Shown: positions 46,995 through 56,515 of the stretch, in pieces
How the letters are laid out: each line of letters begins with the position of its first letter
How positions within the stretch are numbered: the first letter of the stretch is position 1
Source of the DNA: Edaphobacter bradus
GTDB lineage: Bacteria; Acidobacteriota; Terriglobia; Terriglobales; Acidobacteriaceae
Direction of reading: 5' to 3'
DNA: 64,000 nucleotides
Assembly: GCF_025685645.1 (NCBI RefSeq)
Contig: NZ_JAGSYF010000001.1
Coordinates: forward strand, 930,001-994,000
Made by a program: the position numbers and the translations under genes
Notes under the pieces: model-generated
Databases searched by the model: none
What the model saw: the letters and a program-made list of their open reading frames with translations, nothing else
Told to the model about the DNA's origin: nothing

Positions 46995-49502
46995 CTAGCC
47001 GCGGACCTGAGCAAGAAGCCTCTTCCAGTTTTTCTGGTTGCGGCGGTAGCTCTTCTTCAGATCTTCGAGGATGCGTTCGAAATCGGTGTGGCCGGAGAGC
47101 TTGCGCCAGTTAGGGTTCTTTGAGAACCAGGGGTAGTTCTCATTGCCGAGATAGATGGCGCGGCGGAGCCAGTGGAGGGCCTCTGACTCGTCGCCGTCAA
47201 GGGCGAAGTAGGTGGCGAGGCGGTATGCCATCTCGGAGTCGGCCTCGGCTGCAGCAAGTGTCTCATCGATGATGAAGGTGGCAGCCTTTTCGCGCTCGCC
47301 GAGCTGAACGTAGCAGAGTGCGATGGTTGGGAAGACGATCCGCAGGGACTTCTCGTCGCGAATAACGTTTTCGAGCGTCTGGATGGCAGCGGCAGGCTCG
47401 CCAGCGCGCATCTGCTGGTAGCCGAGGGAGATTCGCAACAGGGGCTGGCGGGGCTCAAGAGTGAGGCCCTTTTCGATCTCGTCGGCGGCCAGTTCAAGCT
47501 GGTTCTGGTACTGATAGACGCGGGCGCGATGGTTGTAGATCGTCGGAGCGTCCGACGGATTCATGCGCAGCGACGCATTGAACTGTTCAAGAGCCTCCTC
47601 GTACATGCCATCGAGGCGAAGGGTCATGCCGGCGACAAGACGGACATTCCAGTCGTTGCCGGCAGTCTGAAGGAGGTGCTCGATGCCGTGGCGGGCCGAC
47701 TCTTTTTCGCCGCGCGAGAGAAGCATGTAGACGCGGTAGAGATTGGCCTCGACGGAGCCGGGATCAAGCTGCAGGGCTTTGTCGAAGGCGCGGCGCGCCT
47801 CAAGCAGGTGCATCTGGCCGCCGAGTCCGTGACGAGTGTACTGGAGGTGTGCGATGCCGAGGCCGGTCCAGGCGGGGGCATAGTTCTCGTTCTGGCGGGT
47901 AACCGACTCGAAGAGCTGGCGGGAGCGGTCGAGGTCGTCGCGACTGCCGGTGCGGCTCATAAAGGAGGAGAGGACGGCGCGGGCCTGGAGGTACTCCTCG
48001 GAGAGTTCTTCGACAAGTGAGGGTGCCAGGGACGAGGCGCGGTGATTGCTGTTCTCATGGGCGACCTGCAAATCGCCCACGCCCTGCAGGCTGCTGAAGA
48101 CCTCGTTGCAGATTTCAGTCTGGACGCTGACGAGGTCGAAGGAGGCGACGTTGATGGAGCCTCCGGTGCGGACGCTCTGGCTGGGGACGTCGAGGAGCTG
48201 CCAGTTAAGGTCGAAGCCCTGCTCTGAGCGCAGGAAGTTTCCAGCCAGAACGAAGTTAACGAGGAGCTTCTTGCCCACGCTGAGAGGATCGAGCTGCTGC
48301 GCACCGATTGGAATGGAGCTGGAAGGACGGACGACGAGCGAGGGCATGCGCGCCAGGCGCGCGGCGATAGCGTCGGCCAGAGCGTAGCCGTAGAGCGGGG
48401 CAACGTCGGCCGGGCCGAAGTTGATGAACGGGAGTACGACGATACTTTTCTGGTTCCCGGCGGCGGTGGCACCGGGCTCACGGAAGCGCTCGGCGAGCAT
48501 GGAGAGGATGCCGGTGGTGCGCTTCTCTTCCTCGCGGGTGTCGAGCGGGAGACGACCCTGGGTGGGCAGCAGCGGGAGCGCTTCGCCGCCGGGCATCAGC
48601 GCGGAGTCGAGATGCATGGAGCGCATGATGGTCTTGAGGGACTCGCGGGCGTCGGCCGCAGCGGCGAAGCGGGCGGAGGGCTGCTTTTCGAGGCAGCGAA
48701 GGATAACACTCTCAAGCTCGACCGGGAGGTCGGGAACGATCTGTCGGATGGATGGTGGATCGGCGAACTGGATGGCGCGGATGGACTGGAAGTCGGCCGC
48801 GTCGGGACGATGGAAGGGGTGGCGGCCTGTGGCGAGTTCATAGAGGATGAGGCCGAAGGCGAAGATGTCGGACTGAACGCTGGACTGTCCGGTGACAAAC
48901 TGCTCGGGGGCCATGTAAGCGATGGTGCCTCCGCGAGCCGTGTAGGTGGCACCGGGAGGCGGAAGGCCGCGCTTGGTGGCTGGGCCGGATGGGTCGAAGT
49001 CAGTCTGGTCGAGGGCGAGACGGCGGGCGAGACCGAAGTCGAGAATCTTGATAAGGCCGCCGTCGGTGAGCATGACGTTGGCAGGCTTGAGGTCGCGGTG
49101 GAAGATGCCGAGAGAGTGCGCAGCGGAGAGGCCTTCGGCGATCTGAATGCCGGCGGAGAGGACGAGCTGCAGGCTGGATGGGCCCTCGGAAATCATCTTG
49201 TCCAGCGACTTGCCAGGGATGTACTGCATGACGATGTAGGCTTCTTCGCTGTCTCCGGACTCGGCTGGGGCTTCGCCGACGTCGTAGATGGCGCAGACAT
49301 TGGGGTGGTCGATGGCGGAGGCGAGCCGGGCCTCGCGGAGCTGCGTGGCGCGCATTTGCTCGATGGTGAGATTGCCGCGTTTGAGGAGCTTGAGCACGAC
49401 AGGGCGCTGGAGGAGGGTGTCATTGGCCAGATAGACCACGCCGCTGCCACCCGTGCCGATCTTGCGGACGATCTCGTACTGCTTGATGATGCGCCTCTTC
49501 AT
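46995..49502 (-). CDS. Ser/Thr protein kinase with TolB-like and TPR domains
   Basis: An 835-residue soluble kinase. The kinase domain (about 8-280) has the Gly loop KIGTGGSGVVYLA, Lys in VVLKLLKRG, HRDLKPANVML, DFG in KILDFGLAR and GGTIAYMAPEQF. Residues about 345-470 resemble the TolB N-terminal/FlgO-like domain (VVLPFINFGPADVAPLYGYA). The C-terminal half is TPR repeats (about 500-800), e.g. APAWTGLGIAHLQYTRHGLG and DAPTIYNHRARVYQYQNQLE. No membrane helix is seen. Such Acidobacteria kinases often recruit partners through the TPRs; target unknown. Confidence 0.9.
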   Translation of the reverse strand: MKRRIIKQYEIVRKIGTGGSGVVYLANDTLLQRPVVLKLLKRGNLTIEQMRATQLREARLASAIDHPNVCAIYDVGEAPAESGDSEEAYIVMQYIPGKSLDKMISEGPSSLQLVLSAGIQIAEGLSAAHSLGIFHRDLKPANVMLTDGGLIKILDFGLARRLALDQTDFDPSGPATKRGLPPPGATYTARGGTIAYMAPEQFVTGQSSVQSDIFAFGLILYELATGRHPFHRPDAADFQSIRAIQFADPPSIRQIVPDLPVELESVILRCLEKQPSARFAAAADARESLKTIMRSMHLDSALMPGGEALPLLPTQGRLPLDTREEEKRTTGILSMLAERFREPGATAAGNQKSIVVLPFINFGPADVAPLYGYALADAIAARLARMPSLVVRPSSSIPIGAQQLDPLSVGKKLLVNFVLAGNFLRSEQGFDLNWQLLDVPSQSVRTGGSINVASFDLVSVQTEICNEVFSSLQGVGDLQVAHENSNHRASSLAPSLVEELSEEYLQARAVLSSFMSRTGSRDDLDRSRQLFESVTRQNENYAPAWTGLGIAHLQYTRHGLGGQMHLLEARRAFDKALQLDPGSVEANLYRVYMLLSRGEKESARHGIEHLLQTAGNDWNVRLVAGMTLRLDGMYEEALEQFNASLRMNPSDAPTIYNHRARVYQYQNQLELAADEIEKGLTLEPRQPLLRISLGYQQMRAGEPAAAIQTLENVIRDEKSLRIVFPTIALCYVQLGEREKAATFIIDETLAAAEADSEMAYRLATYFALDGDESEALHWLRRAIYLGNENYPWFSKNPNWRKLSGHTDFERILEDLKKSYRRNQKNWKRLLAQVRG

Positions 49503-49641
49503 ACTTCCATTATTGCAAGGTGCGCGTATGTGGAACGTTAAGGATGGTTATTTGCGGAATCTCAGGGCGATGAATGTAACGGCGAACGCTAGGGCCAGTG
49601 TGTTGGAGAGTGGTTGTCTTAAAGAAATCGGGAGGGCTTAA
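49503..49641. other. Short intergenic stretch upstream of kinase gene
   Basis: Holds the kinase promoter region; no gene recognised. Confidence 0.35.
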
Positions 49642-49851
49642 TGGTCGGCTGACGGCAGAGGACTCTTCGTCTCAAGCTCGAACGCGAGGACGTCAAGGCT
49701 GCTCTATGTGGACTTGATTGGAGATGCACGTATTCTTTGGCAGGCAACTGGGTCCGGTACTACCTGGGGAATTCACTCTCCGGACGGGCGTCAACTTGCG
49801 GTAGCAGGCGGAAGTTTCGATCGCAACGTCTGGATGATTGAAAATTTCTGA
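49642..49851 (+). pseudogene. C-terminal remnant of a WD40-like (PD40) Acidobacteria protein
   Basis: A 69-codon frame with no start codon of its own reads WSADGRGLFVSSSNARTSRL, ILWQATGSGTTWGIHSPDGR and ends SFDRNVWMIENF followed by TGA. This is the typical end of Acidobacteria regulators and kinases with PD40 beta-propeller repeats. An in-frame TAA lies just upstream at 49639-49641, so the rest of the gene is lost. It borders an active kinase gene, so a recombination or paralogue loss may be the origin. Confidence 0.72.
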
Positions 49852-49902
49852 GCCGGCCGTTAATCCTTTGCCAGCTCGATTTCTTCTGCTACGTGGCGAC
49901 AG

Positions 49903-50628
49903 TCACCTGCTCAATGAGCAAGTGAGCTTTATGATTTGACTGTCAATGCCGGGATTGTAGTAACCCGTGTAGTCGTTTGACAGGTGATGAAGCCTGTACT
50001 CCGCTGACCACGAATGATGATGGTCGCGGAAGAACTCGAAGCCTCCGCCGAATTCGAAGGTGAAATTAAAGCGGGAGGAGTTATTGACAGGCACATCGCG
50101 AGGCGAGACGAGAAAACCGGCGTTGCCAACGACGAAGGGCTGGATCCGGCTGCGGGGCGCGAAATTGATGCGTTGGCCGAGGGGGCTGATCCCTCCAGCA
50201 TAGGTCCAGCGGGTGCTACAGGTTTGGCTGTAGGTATATCCAGGAGATCCGGTGTTGGGGTCTGTCGGAACAACATAGACACCAGCCTTGCAGGCGCGGT
50301 CCGTCGGCAAGGACTGCGAGAAGCCGGAGCTGGTCGAAAGAATGGTCTGCGTCAGGACGGGCTCCTGGATAAGAGTGAAGGGGCGGACCTCTGGCGCGTA
50401 GGTCCAGTCGGCATAGCGCGTATGCAGAAGACGTTGCGAGAAGGTAAGCCCAAGGGCCATGAGGCGGCGATCCTGTGACACTCCGAGAAAGATGTGGCTA
50501 GAGGTGTTGGAGTATTCCGCGAATACGGAAACAGATCGATGGAAGGAGTAGGACGGAACGTCTTGAGCCTGTGAGAGTCCTGCGCCAAGCGCAACCAGGA
50601 GAACTGCAACCAGACGAGAGAGTCTCAT
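49903..50628 (-). CDS. PagL-like acyloxyacyl hydrolase (lipid A 3-O-deacylase family)
   Basis: A 241-residue outer-membrane beta-barrel. Signal peptide LVAVLLVALGAGLSQAQ; barrel strands such as FAEYSNTSSHIFLGVSQDRR and FNFTFEFGGGFEFFRDHHHS; catalytic segment EYRLHHLSNDYTGYYNPGID, with His-x-Ser as in PagL (LHHLSN). The family removes the 3-O acyl chain of lipid A. The ATG lies after an AGTCTC leader without strong Shine-Dalgarno. Acidobacteria have LPS, so this is plausible; activity is unproven. Confidence 0.82.
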   Translation of the reverse strand: MRLSRLVAVLLVALGAGLSQAQDVPSYSFHRSVSVFAEYSNTSSHIFLGVSQDRRLMALGLTFSQRLLHTRYADWTYAPEVRPFTLIQEPVLTQTILSTSSGFSQSLPTDRACKAGVYVVPTDPNTGSPGYTYSQTCSTRWTYAGGISPLGQRINFAPRSRIQPFVVGNAGFLVSPRDVPVNNSSRFNFTFEFGGGFEFFRDHHHSWSAEYRLHHLSNDYTGYYNPGIDSQIIKLTCSLSR

Positions 50629-50674
50629 GTGTTCTCTACAGTACCTGCAGCTCTCTCAATTTAGAAAGAAAAAG

Positions 50675-50929
50675 TTAGTGACGTGGTGCTCCGCCTTCAC
50701 GCTCCCAGGGGCGGGGGTTGACGGGAGCGTCCTGCCACTTTTGGCGGCGGCCAATAAAAAACATGACGACGCCGAAGAAAAACATGATGAGTCCCCAGCC
50801 GAGGTTGAGATCAAGCCCCATCGACTTCTCGTAGATGGCAGAGCCACGGGTGAAGAGGCCGTAGAGGCTCATCATGCCTCCGATGATGAGGAAGATGAGT
50901 CCGAGGGGGATGCGGATGTCGAGTCCCAT
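50675..50929 (-). CDS. Small two-helix membrane protein
   Basis: An 84-residue protein starting MGLDIRIPLGLIFLIIGGMM at 50929 with an AAGGAAACC site. Two hydrophobic helices (residues about 8-27 and 43-60) flank a short loop with the repeat GLDLNLGW. The tail is polar (PRPWEREGGAPRH). Its frame is part of a longer spurious open frame that overlaps the symporter antisense. The gene lies downstream of the sodium symporter on the same strand (82 bases), as in several Acidobacteria symporter loci, so it may be an accessory subunit. Confidence 0.7.
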   Translation of the reverse strand: MGLDIRIPLGLIFLIIGGMMSLYGLFTRGSAIYEKSMGLDLNLGWGLIMFFFGVVMFFIGRRQKWQDAPVNPRPWEREGGAPRH

Positions 50930-51011
50930 TAGGTTTCCTTTGCGTAAGCAGCTGCAACAACAAATGCGAAAATGCGGAAGGTTCCTCGCTTCGCTCAGAA
51001 TGACAAACAAA

Positions 51012-52805
51012 CTAAGCGAAGACGAGGTTGAGGATGACGAGCATGGCGAGAACCGCAACGGCGAGCGTGGCGGGCTTCTGGTACCACTCGAGGTCAGTCT
51101 CAAGCGGCTTGGGAGTGAGCGAGTAGACGAGGCCGACGAGCTCTTCCTCGGGCCGCGGCCTGGTGACGAGGCTGATTGCGACCGTGAGGATGAAGTTGGT
51201 CGAGAAGGCGAAGATGGCTGACCAGAAGTTCTGCGCCATGTCGCTGGGGTAGCGATGGAGGACGGTGATCCAGCCGCCGTGGATGCCGCGCGAAACGTCG
51301 TCCGGGAGGGTGAGACCGTGGTGGAGGAGCGCGGCAACAGTCCCGGAGATGAGGCCAATGAACGCCGCGTGGCCGGTGGTGCGCTTCCAGAACATGCCGA
51401 GCAGGAACGTCGCGAAGAGGGGCGCGTTGACGAAGGAGAAGACGAGCTGCAGCGCGTCCATGATGTTGTTGAAGTTGGTGGCGGCGTAGGCAGCGCCAAT
51501 GGAGAGAGCGATGCCGCCTATCGTCGCCATGCGGCCCATCCAGAGGTAGTGCGCGTCGGTGCCCTTCTTGTTGATGTAGGCCTGGTAGATGTCGTAGGTC
51601 CAGACGGTGTTGAAGGCCGTGACGTTGCCGGCCATGCCGGACATGAAGCTCGCGAGCAGCGCGGTGAGGCCGAGGCCGAGGATGCCGGTCGGGAAGAAGC
51701 GGAGGAGCATGACCGGAATCGCGAGGTCGTAGTTGTAGACGGGCTGGCCGTCGGAGTCGACGACTGGGTTGCCGCTGATTGCATCTGTCTTCTGCGGAAT
51801 GATGCCGTGGGGGTGTTGCGCATCAAGAGGGATCGTCGCTGATGTGCTGGCGACGGTGGCGGCCGGGCTTGGCGCGGCGTGCGAGGTGATGCTGACAGCG
51901 ATGAGTCCCGGCAGGATCACCAGGAACGGGAAGAACATCTTGGGGATGGCAGCGATAAGCGGAACGCGGCGGGCAGACGCTTCAGAGTCCGCGGCCATGG
52001 CGCGCTGGATGACGAGGAAGTCGGTGCACCAGTATCCGAAGCTGAGGACGAAGCCGAGCCCCATGGAGAGGCCGATCCACTCGACACCGAGGGTGTTGGT
52101 GCTGGCATGCGCCATGCCGTGCCAGGAGCGCGTCATGCTGGTGGGGAGAGTGTGTTTGATCCCCTGCCAGCCGCCTACGTTGCGAAGTCCGATCCAGACG
52201 AGAGGAGCGAAACCGGCCACGATGAGGAAGAACTGAAGGACCTCATTGTAGATGGCGCTGGTGAGTCCGCCGAGGAAGATGTAGCCGAGAACGATGACGG
52301 CCGAGAGGAGGATGGAGACGTGAAATATCCAGGCGTCAGGAATGATCCCGCGGAAGAGGCCAAGCGTCTGAATGAGCAGCGCCATCGCGTACATGGAGAT
52401 TCCGGAGCTAAGCACGGTCATGCAGGCGAAGGAGAAGGCGTTGACGGCGCGGGTCTTTTCGTCGAAGCGGAGGCGGAGATACTCCGGCACAGAGCGGGCC
52501 TTGGAGCCGTAATAGAAGGGCATCATGAAGATGCCGACGAAGATCATGGCGGGGATGGCGCCGATCCAGTAGAAGTGGCTGGTGTTGATGCCGTACTTCG
52601 CGCCGGAGGCTCCCATGCCGATGACCTCTTGCGCGCCGAGGTTGGCAGAGATAAAGGCGAGACCGCAGACCCAGGCCGGCATGGAGCGGCCGGCGAGGAA
52701 GAAGTCGTTCGAGGTCCGCATGTAGCGCTTAAGGGCAAAACCGATCCCCAGAACGAAGACGAAGTAGACCAGCATTATGAGCCAGTCGACAGTAGATAAA
52801 TTCAC
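51012..52805 (-). CDS. Sodium:solute symporter (SSS family)
   Basis: A 597-residue symporter with about 13-14 helices, SGLT-like fold. GTG at 52805 gives VNLSTVDWLIMLVYFVFVLG; an upstream TTG at 52838 is an alternative but lacks a site. Typical motifs are FFLAGRSMPAWVCGLAFISA, GMGASGAKYGI, SVPEYLRLRFDEKTRAVNAF and TALLASFMSGMAGNVTAFNT. An extra hydrophilic loop occurs about residues 315-370 (AAPSPAATVASTSATIPLDA). Substrate probably a sugar or polyol by family, but not determined. The next gene downstream is the small two-helix protein. Confidence 0.9.
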   Translation of the reverse strand: MNLSTVDWLIMLVYFVFVLGIGFALKRYMRTSNDFFLAGRSMPAWVCGLAFISANLGAQEVIGMGASGAKYGINTSHFYWIGAIPAMIFVGIFMMPFYYGSKARSVPEYLRLRFDEKTRAVNAFSFACMTVLSSGISMYAMALLIQTLGLFRGIIPDAWIFHVSILLSAVIVLGYIFLGGLTSAIYNEVLQFFLIVAGFAPLVWIGLRNVGGWQGIKHTLPTSMTRSWHGMAHASTNTLGVEWIGLSMGLGFVLSFGYWCTDFLVIQRAMAADSEASARRVPLIAAIPKMFFPFLVILPGLIAVSITSHAAPSPAATVASTSATIPLDAQHPHGIIPQKTDAISGNPVVDSDGQPVYNYDLAIPVMLLRFFPTGILGLGLTALLASFMSGMAGNVTAFNTVWTYDIYQAYINKKGTDAHYLWMGRMATIGGIALSIGAAYAATNFNNIMDALQLVFSFVNAPLFATFLLGMFWKRTTGHAAFIGLISGTVAALLHHGLTLPDDVSRGIHGGWITVLHRYPSDMAQNFWSAIFAFSTNFILTVAISLVTRPRPEEELVGLVYSLTPKPLETDLEWYQKPATLAVAVLAMLVILNLVFA

Positions 52806-52838
52806 GGTCAAGCCCTTCGGAGAGAACGAATAAATCAA

Positions 52839-53184
52839 CTTACTTCGGCCAACTGTAAATCGTTTGCAGGGCTTCGTCCAGCATTCCCCCGACTGTGTCG
52901 TATTCGATCTACAGCACTTGCATGGCCAAAGATGAAGAATTGCAAGTTGAGAGGCATCAAAGTGTTCCGCACAATTTAAGGGTCACATGGGAAAACTCGA
53001 TGATAAAAACGAAGCATCCTATTCATGAGTCCGCAACAGACTCCGCAACCTGGCAGAGAGCCGGAGCGAAAGGCGGCTGAAATGATTTAGATATGCATCG
53101 TTTTGTGTCCACGAGTTTTTCGGAACTCTTCCTTTCTGATGATGGACACGTCGTGAGGTTCTTATCTCCTTGGAGTAGTTGGCA
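52839..53184. other. Divergent intergenic region, no feature recognised
   Basis: About 350 bases between the symporter and the receiver gene. No gene or clear motif is seen; it likely holds both promoters. It is slightly AT-richer than its neighbours. Confidence 0.4.
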
Positions 53185-53580
53185 ATGACTGAGGCTCTTC
53201 TCCTGATTGATGACAATGCGGTGCAGGCCGTTACTCGGCAGACGATCCTGAAGCGGGCCGGCTATTGCGTGATTGCGGCGTTAAACCCAGGGCGTGCGCT
53301 TGAACAGTTTCGCGAAGACGAGTTCCCACTTGATATCCAACTGGTGATTACCGACCACATCATGCCGGGAATGAACGGCGCAACCTTTGTGCGCGAGTTA
53401 AGGAAGCTGCGGCCTCATCTTCCCGTGCTGGTGATCAGCGGGTTGGAGGAGGCTGAGGCCGAGTATGAGGGGCTGGATGTGGAGTTCCGGGTGAAGCCGC
53501 TGCAGCCTGATTCCCTGCTGGAGAGCGTACATACCTTGGTTAGTTCGGTGCGGAGCGAAAGACTGCGCGAAGCCGGGTGA
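53185..53580 (+). CDS. Response regulator receiver protein (CheY-like)
   Basis: A 131-residue stand-alone receiver: acidic pair D9-D10, phospho-acceptor D57 in LVITDHIMPGMNG, Lys in FRVKPLQ. ATG at 53185 is preferred over TTG at 53179; GGAG lies upstream. No output domain and no adjacent kinase. Similar single receivers are common in these genomes and may be phosphate sinks. Confidence 0.85.
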   Translation: MTEALLLIDDNAVQAVTRQTILKRAGYCVIAALNPGRALEQFREDEFPLDIQLVITDHIMPGMNGATFVRELRKLRPHLPVLVISGLEEAEAEYEGLDVEFRVKPLQPDSLLESVHTLVSSVRSERLREAG

Positions 53581-53650
53581 TGATTCGGTATTCGAAGCAG
53601 GCGGTTTGCGGTTTCGAAGCTACGGCTGAGAGAATGGGGTGGAGGAATCC

Positions 53651-55717
53651 ATGCAACAACACCCCATGCCGGAGTTTGGTAGCTACGCCCTGCTTCTGGC
53701 TCTGGTTTTAAGCGCGTATGCCATGGTGATGGGCGGACTGGCTCTGTGGCGCGCAAAGTCTGGTCAGAACGATGGCAGTGGGCGGCTGGGCGAGACAGCC
53801 CGGCGTGCGGGAATCGGCAGCTTTGTCGCACTGACGGGCGCTGCGTTTGCGCTGGTGTGGGCCTCCTTCACGAATGACTATTCGGTCTCGTACATCCTCC
53901 ATCACACAAACAGGGACCTGAATACGGCATACAAGTTTTCCGCGCTGTGGAGCGGACAGGAGGGCTCGCTGCTCCTTTGGGCCTGGCTGCTCTCGGCATA
54001 CGGGTTTGTGCTGCGGCTGCGGCATAAAGTGGACGTACAGCTCTCGGCGTATGCCTCGACGATTCTGGCGGGCGTGCAGGTCTTCTTTCTGCTGTTGCTG
54101 AACTTTGCGGCTCCGCCGTTTGCGATTCAACCGGGACCGGTGGCGAAGGACGGCTTCGGGCTGAATCCGCTGCTGCAGTATCCGGAGATGGTGATCCATC
54201 CGCCGATGCTGTATTTGGGCTACGTTGGGTTTTCTGTCCCGTTTGCGTTTGCGCTGGGCGCGCTGATGATGCGGTATCCAGGCGAGAAATGGATCCACAT
54301 CACGCGCCGGTGGACGATGGTGACGTGGCTGTTTCTGACGTGCGGAATCTTTCTGGGAGCCCACTGGGCGTACAGCGTACTTGGATGGGGCGGCTACTGG
54401 GGGTGGGACCCGGTGGAGAACGCGAGCCTGATGCCATGGCTGACTGGGACGGCATTTCTGCACTCGGTGATGATGCAAGAGAAGCGCGGGATGATGAAGA
54501 GCTGGAACGTGTGGCTCATCTTCTCCACGTTTCTGCTGACGATTCTGGGAACACTGCTCACTCGGTCGGGAATTGTGAGCTCGGTGCATGCCTTCGCGCA
54601 GAGTGCGATCGGTGCATGGTTCTACGGTTTCATCCTGGTTGCGTTTGCGGTGTGCCTGTTTACGTTCTTCAAGCAGAAGGACCATCTGAAGAGCGAAAAC
54701 CGGCTGGAGTCGCTGGTTAGCAGAGAGTCGAGCTTTCTGTTCAATAACATGATTCTGCTGGCGGCATGCTTCACAGTGCTGTGGGGGACACTGTTCCCTG
54801 TTCTGAGCGAGTATGTGCAGGGATCGAAGGTGACGGTGGGGGCTCCGTTTTATAACCGGGTGAACCTGCCGATCGGGATCTTTCTACTGTTCCTGACGGG
54901 CATTGGGCCGCTGCTGGCGTGGCGATCAACCTCGCTGCGGACGATCCGGCGGAACTTTGTTCTGCCTGGGATCGCGATGCTCGCGGCGCTGGTTGTGCTG
55001 ATCGCCGTGGGCGTGCGGCCGTGGAGCGCGGGCGACGATATGCGGGCGGAGTTTTTCTCGCTGATTACGTTCACGCTGGCGGCGGGCGTGATTACGGCGA
55101 TTGCCTCGGAGTTTCTGCGCGGCGCGGCGGTGGTGAGTACGCAGACGGGCAGGAATCTGTTTGCTTCGACGGTGCTGCTGGTGCGGCGGAATACGCGGCG
55201 GTATGGCGGGTACATCGTTCACTTCGGCATTGTCGTGATGTTTATCGGGATTGCGGGCGGCGCGTTCAATCAGGCACGCGAGCAGGAGATGGGCTTCGGG
55301 GACACGCTGCGGCTGGGGCCGTACAGATTGGTGTGCCAGAGCTTCACGCAGGAGAGCAACCCGAACTACGACACGGAGTATGCGTTGCTGGACGTCTTCA
55401 AAGGCGACAAGAAGCTTACGCAGCTTGCTCCGGAGCGACGTTTCTACATTGCGAGCCAGACGAGCTCGACGATGGTGGCGCTGCACTCGACGCTTGAGCG
55501 CGATCTATACGTGATCTATGAGGGGAAGAATCCTGATACGGGCAGGCCGATTATCAAAGTGTTTCTGAACCCGCTGATTAATTGGATATGGATTGGCGTG
55601 CTGATTGTTGTCGCGGGGACGTTCCTTGCCCTTGCGCCAAGTCTGGCTCCGGGTTTGGCGCGGGCGCGGGCTACCGTGGTGGCGCCAGTGGTCGAGGCGG
55701 AGGTGCATCATGCTTAG
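53651..55717 (+). CDS. ccmF: Cytochrome c biogenesis heme lyase CcmF
   Basis: A 688-residue membrane protein of system I cytochrome c maturation. It has about 14 helices with the heme-binding WWD-type segment WGGYWGWDPVENASLMPWL near residues 235-255, and conserved His (HPPMLYLGYVG, TAFLHSVMM). CcmF joins heme from CcmE to apocytochrome. ATG at 53651 has GGAGGAATCC before it. CcmH follows with an eight-base overlap. CcmABCDE are not in the window. Confidence 0.95.
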   Translation: MQQHPMPEFGSYALLLALVLSAYAMVMGGLALWRAKSGQNDGSGRLGETARRAGIGSFVALTGAAFALVWASFTNDYSVSYILHHTNRDLNTAYKFSALWSGQEGSLLLWAWLLSAYGFVLRLRHKVDVQLSAYASTILAGVQVFFLLLLNFAAPPFAIQPGPVAKDGFGLNPLLQYPEMVIHPPMLYLGYVGFSVPFAFALGALMMRYPGEKWIHITRRWTMVTWLFLTCGIFLGAHWAYSVLGWGGYWGWDPVENASLMPWLTGTAFLHSVMMQEKRGMMKSWNVWLIFSTFLLTILGTLLTRSGIVSSVHAFAQSAIGAWFYGFILVAFAVCLFTFFKQKDHLKSENRLESLVSRESSFLFNNMILLAACFTVLWGTLFPVLSEYVQGSKVTVGAPFYNRVNLPIGIFLLFLTGIGPLLAWRSTSLRTIRRNFVLPGIAMLAALVVLIAVGVRPWSAGDDMRAEFFSLITFTLAAGVITAIASEFLRGAAVVSTQTGRNLFASTVLLVRRNTRRYGGYIVHFGIVVMFIGIAGGAFNQAREQEMGFGDTLRLGPYRLVCQSFTQESNPNYDTEYALLDVFKGDKKLTQLAPERRFYIASQTSSTMVALHSTLERDLYVIYEGKNPDTGRPIIKVFLNPLINWIWIGVLIVVAGTFLALAPSLAPGLARARATVVAPVVEAEVHHA

Positions 55718-56186
55718 ACGCATTGGACTTAAGCGCTGGATGCAGGGTGCGGCGGTGTGCCTGCTGGCAGTGGTAATGCTGGGCGCGGGCGATTCGGAGT
55801 CGCGGTTCAACCGGATTGGGCACGAGATGATGTGCGCCTGCGGATGCGGACAGATTTTGCTGGAGTGCAATCATGTAGGCTGCCCGGACTCGACCAGGAT
55901 GATTGGCGAGCTGCGGCAGCAGATTGCAGGCGGCGGACCGGATGCGGCGGTGATGAACTGGTTCTCGGCGAAGTATGGGCCGACGATCCTGGCGGCGCCG
56001 ATTCGGGGCGGCTTTGATAATGTCGCGTGGATCACTCCGGTAGCGGTGTTTCTGCTGGCGACGGTGGGGACAGGATTTCTAGTTGTGTTCTGGAAACGGC
56101 GGAGTGCGGCTCATGCGCCTGCGGATGCTGCTCCGGTTGTGGGGGATGAGCTGCGCGAGAGGATTCGGCGGGAGACACAATACTGA
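55710..56186 (+). CDS. ccmH: Cytochrome c-type biogenesis protein CcmH
   Basis: A 158-residue thiol protein that reduces apocytochrome c. After a signal-like helix (QGAAVCLLAVVMLGAGDSES) comes the redox domain with the Cys motif MMCACGCGQILLE (LRCxxCQ-type, slightly changed) and a C-terminal membrane helix (ITPVAVFLLATVGTGFLVVF). It starts at 55710 within the end of ccmF (eight-base overlap) and ends on the start codon of the next gene. Extra Cys (ECNHVGCPD) may tune redox or bind metal. Confidence 0.9.
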   Translation: MLRRIGLKRWMQGAAVCLLAVVMLGAGDSESRFNRIGHEMMCACGCGQILLECNHVGCPDSTRMIGELRQQIAGGGPDAAVMNWFSAKYGPTILAAPIRGGFDNVAWITPVAVFLLATVGTGFLVVFWKRRSAAHAPADAAPVVGDELRERIRRETQY

Positions 56187-56464
56187 TGGGCGCGATTGCG
56201 GGACTTGTGCTGACGGCGGCGATGTTTGCCTACATCTTCTGGCCTGAGCGGAGCTTCTTCGTGCAGCGGCAGAAGACACGGGTGGACTATCTGCGCGAGC
56301 GGAAGGATGCGATCTACGAGAATCTGCGCGACCTGAATTTCGAGTATCTGGCCGGGAAGTATCCCGAGCAGGACTACGCGGAGCAGCGGGCGAACCTTGA
56401 AGACGAGGCTGCGCGCGTGATTGCGGAGATGGAGATGCTGGAGCGTGCTACGCCGGTGCGTTAG
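56186..56464 (+). CDS. CcmI-like small membrane protein
   Basis: A 92-residue protein. One N-terminal helix (GAIAGLVLTAAMFAYIFWPE) is followed by a charged helical tail: KTRVDYLRERKDAIYENLRD and GKYPEQDYAEQRANLEDEAA. The start overlaps the ccmH stop by one base. Position and layout fit the membrane anchor/coiled part of CcmI, which brings apocytochrome to the heme lyase; the TPR part of full CcmI is absent. The motif YAEQ-x-A-x-LE recurs in the next protein. Confidence 0.75.
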   Translation: MGAIAGLVLTAAMFAYIFWPERSFFVQRQKTRVDYLRERKDAIYENLRDLNFEYLAGKYPEQDYAEQRANLEDEAARVIAEMEMLERATPVR

Positions 56465-56515
56465 TGTGGGTTGCGGTTCGTCCGCTCTATGCCTGCTTTA
56501 GCGTAAACTTAGGGC

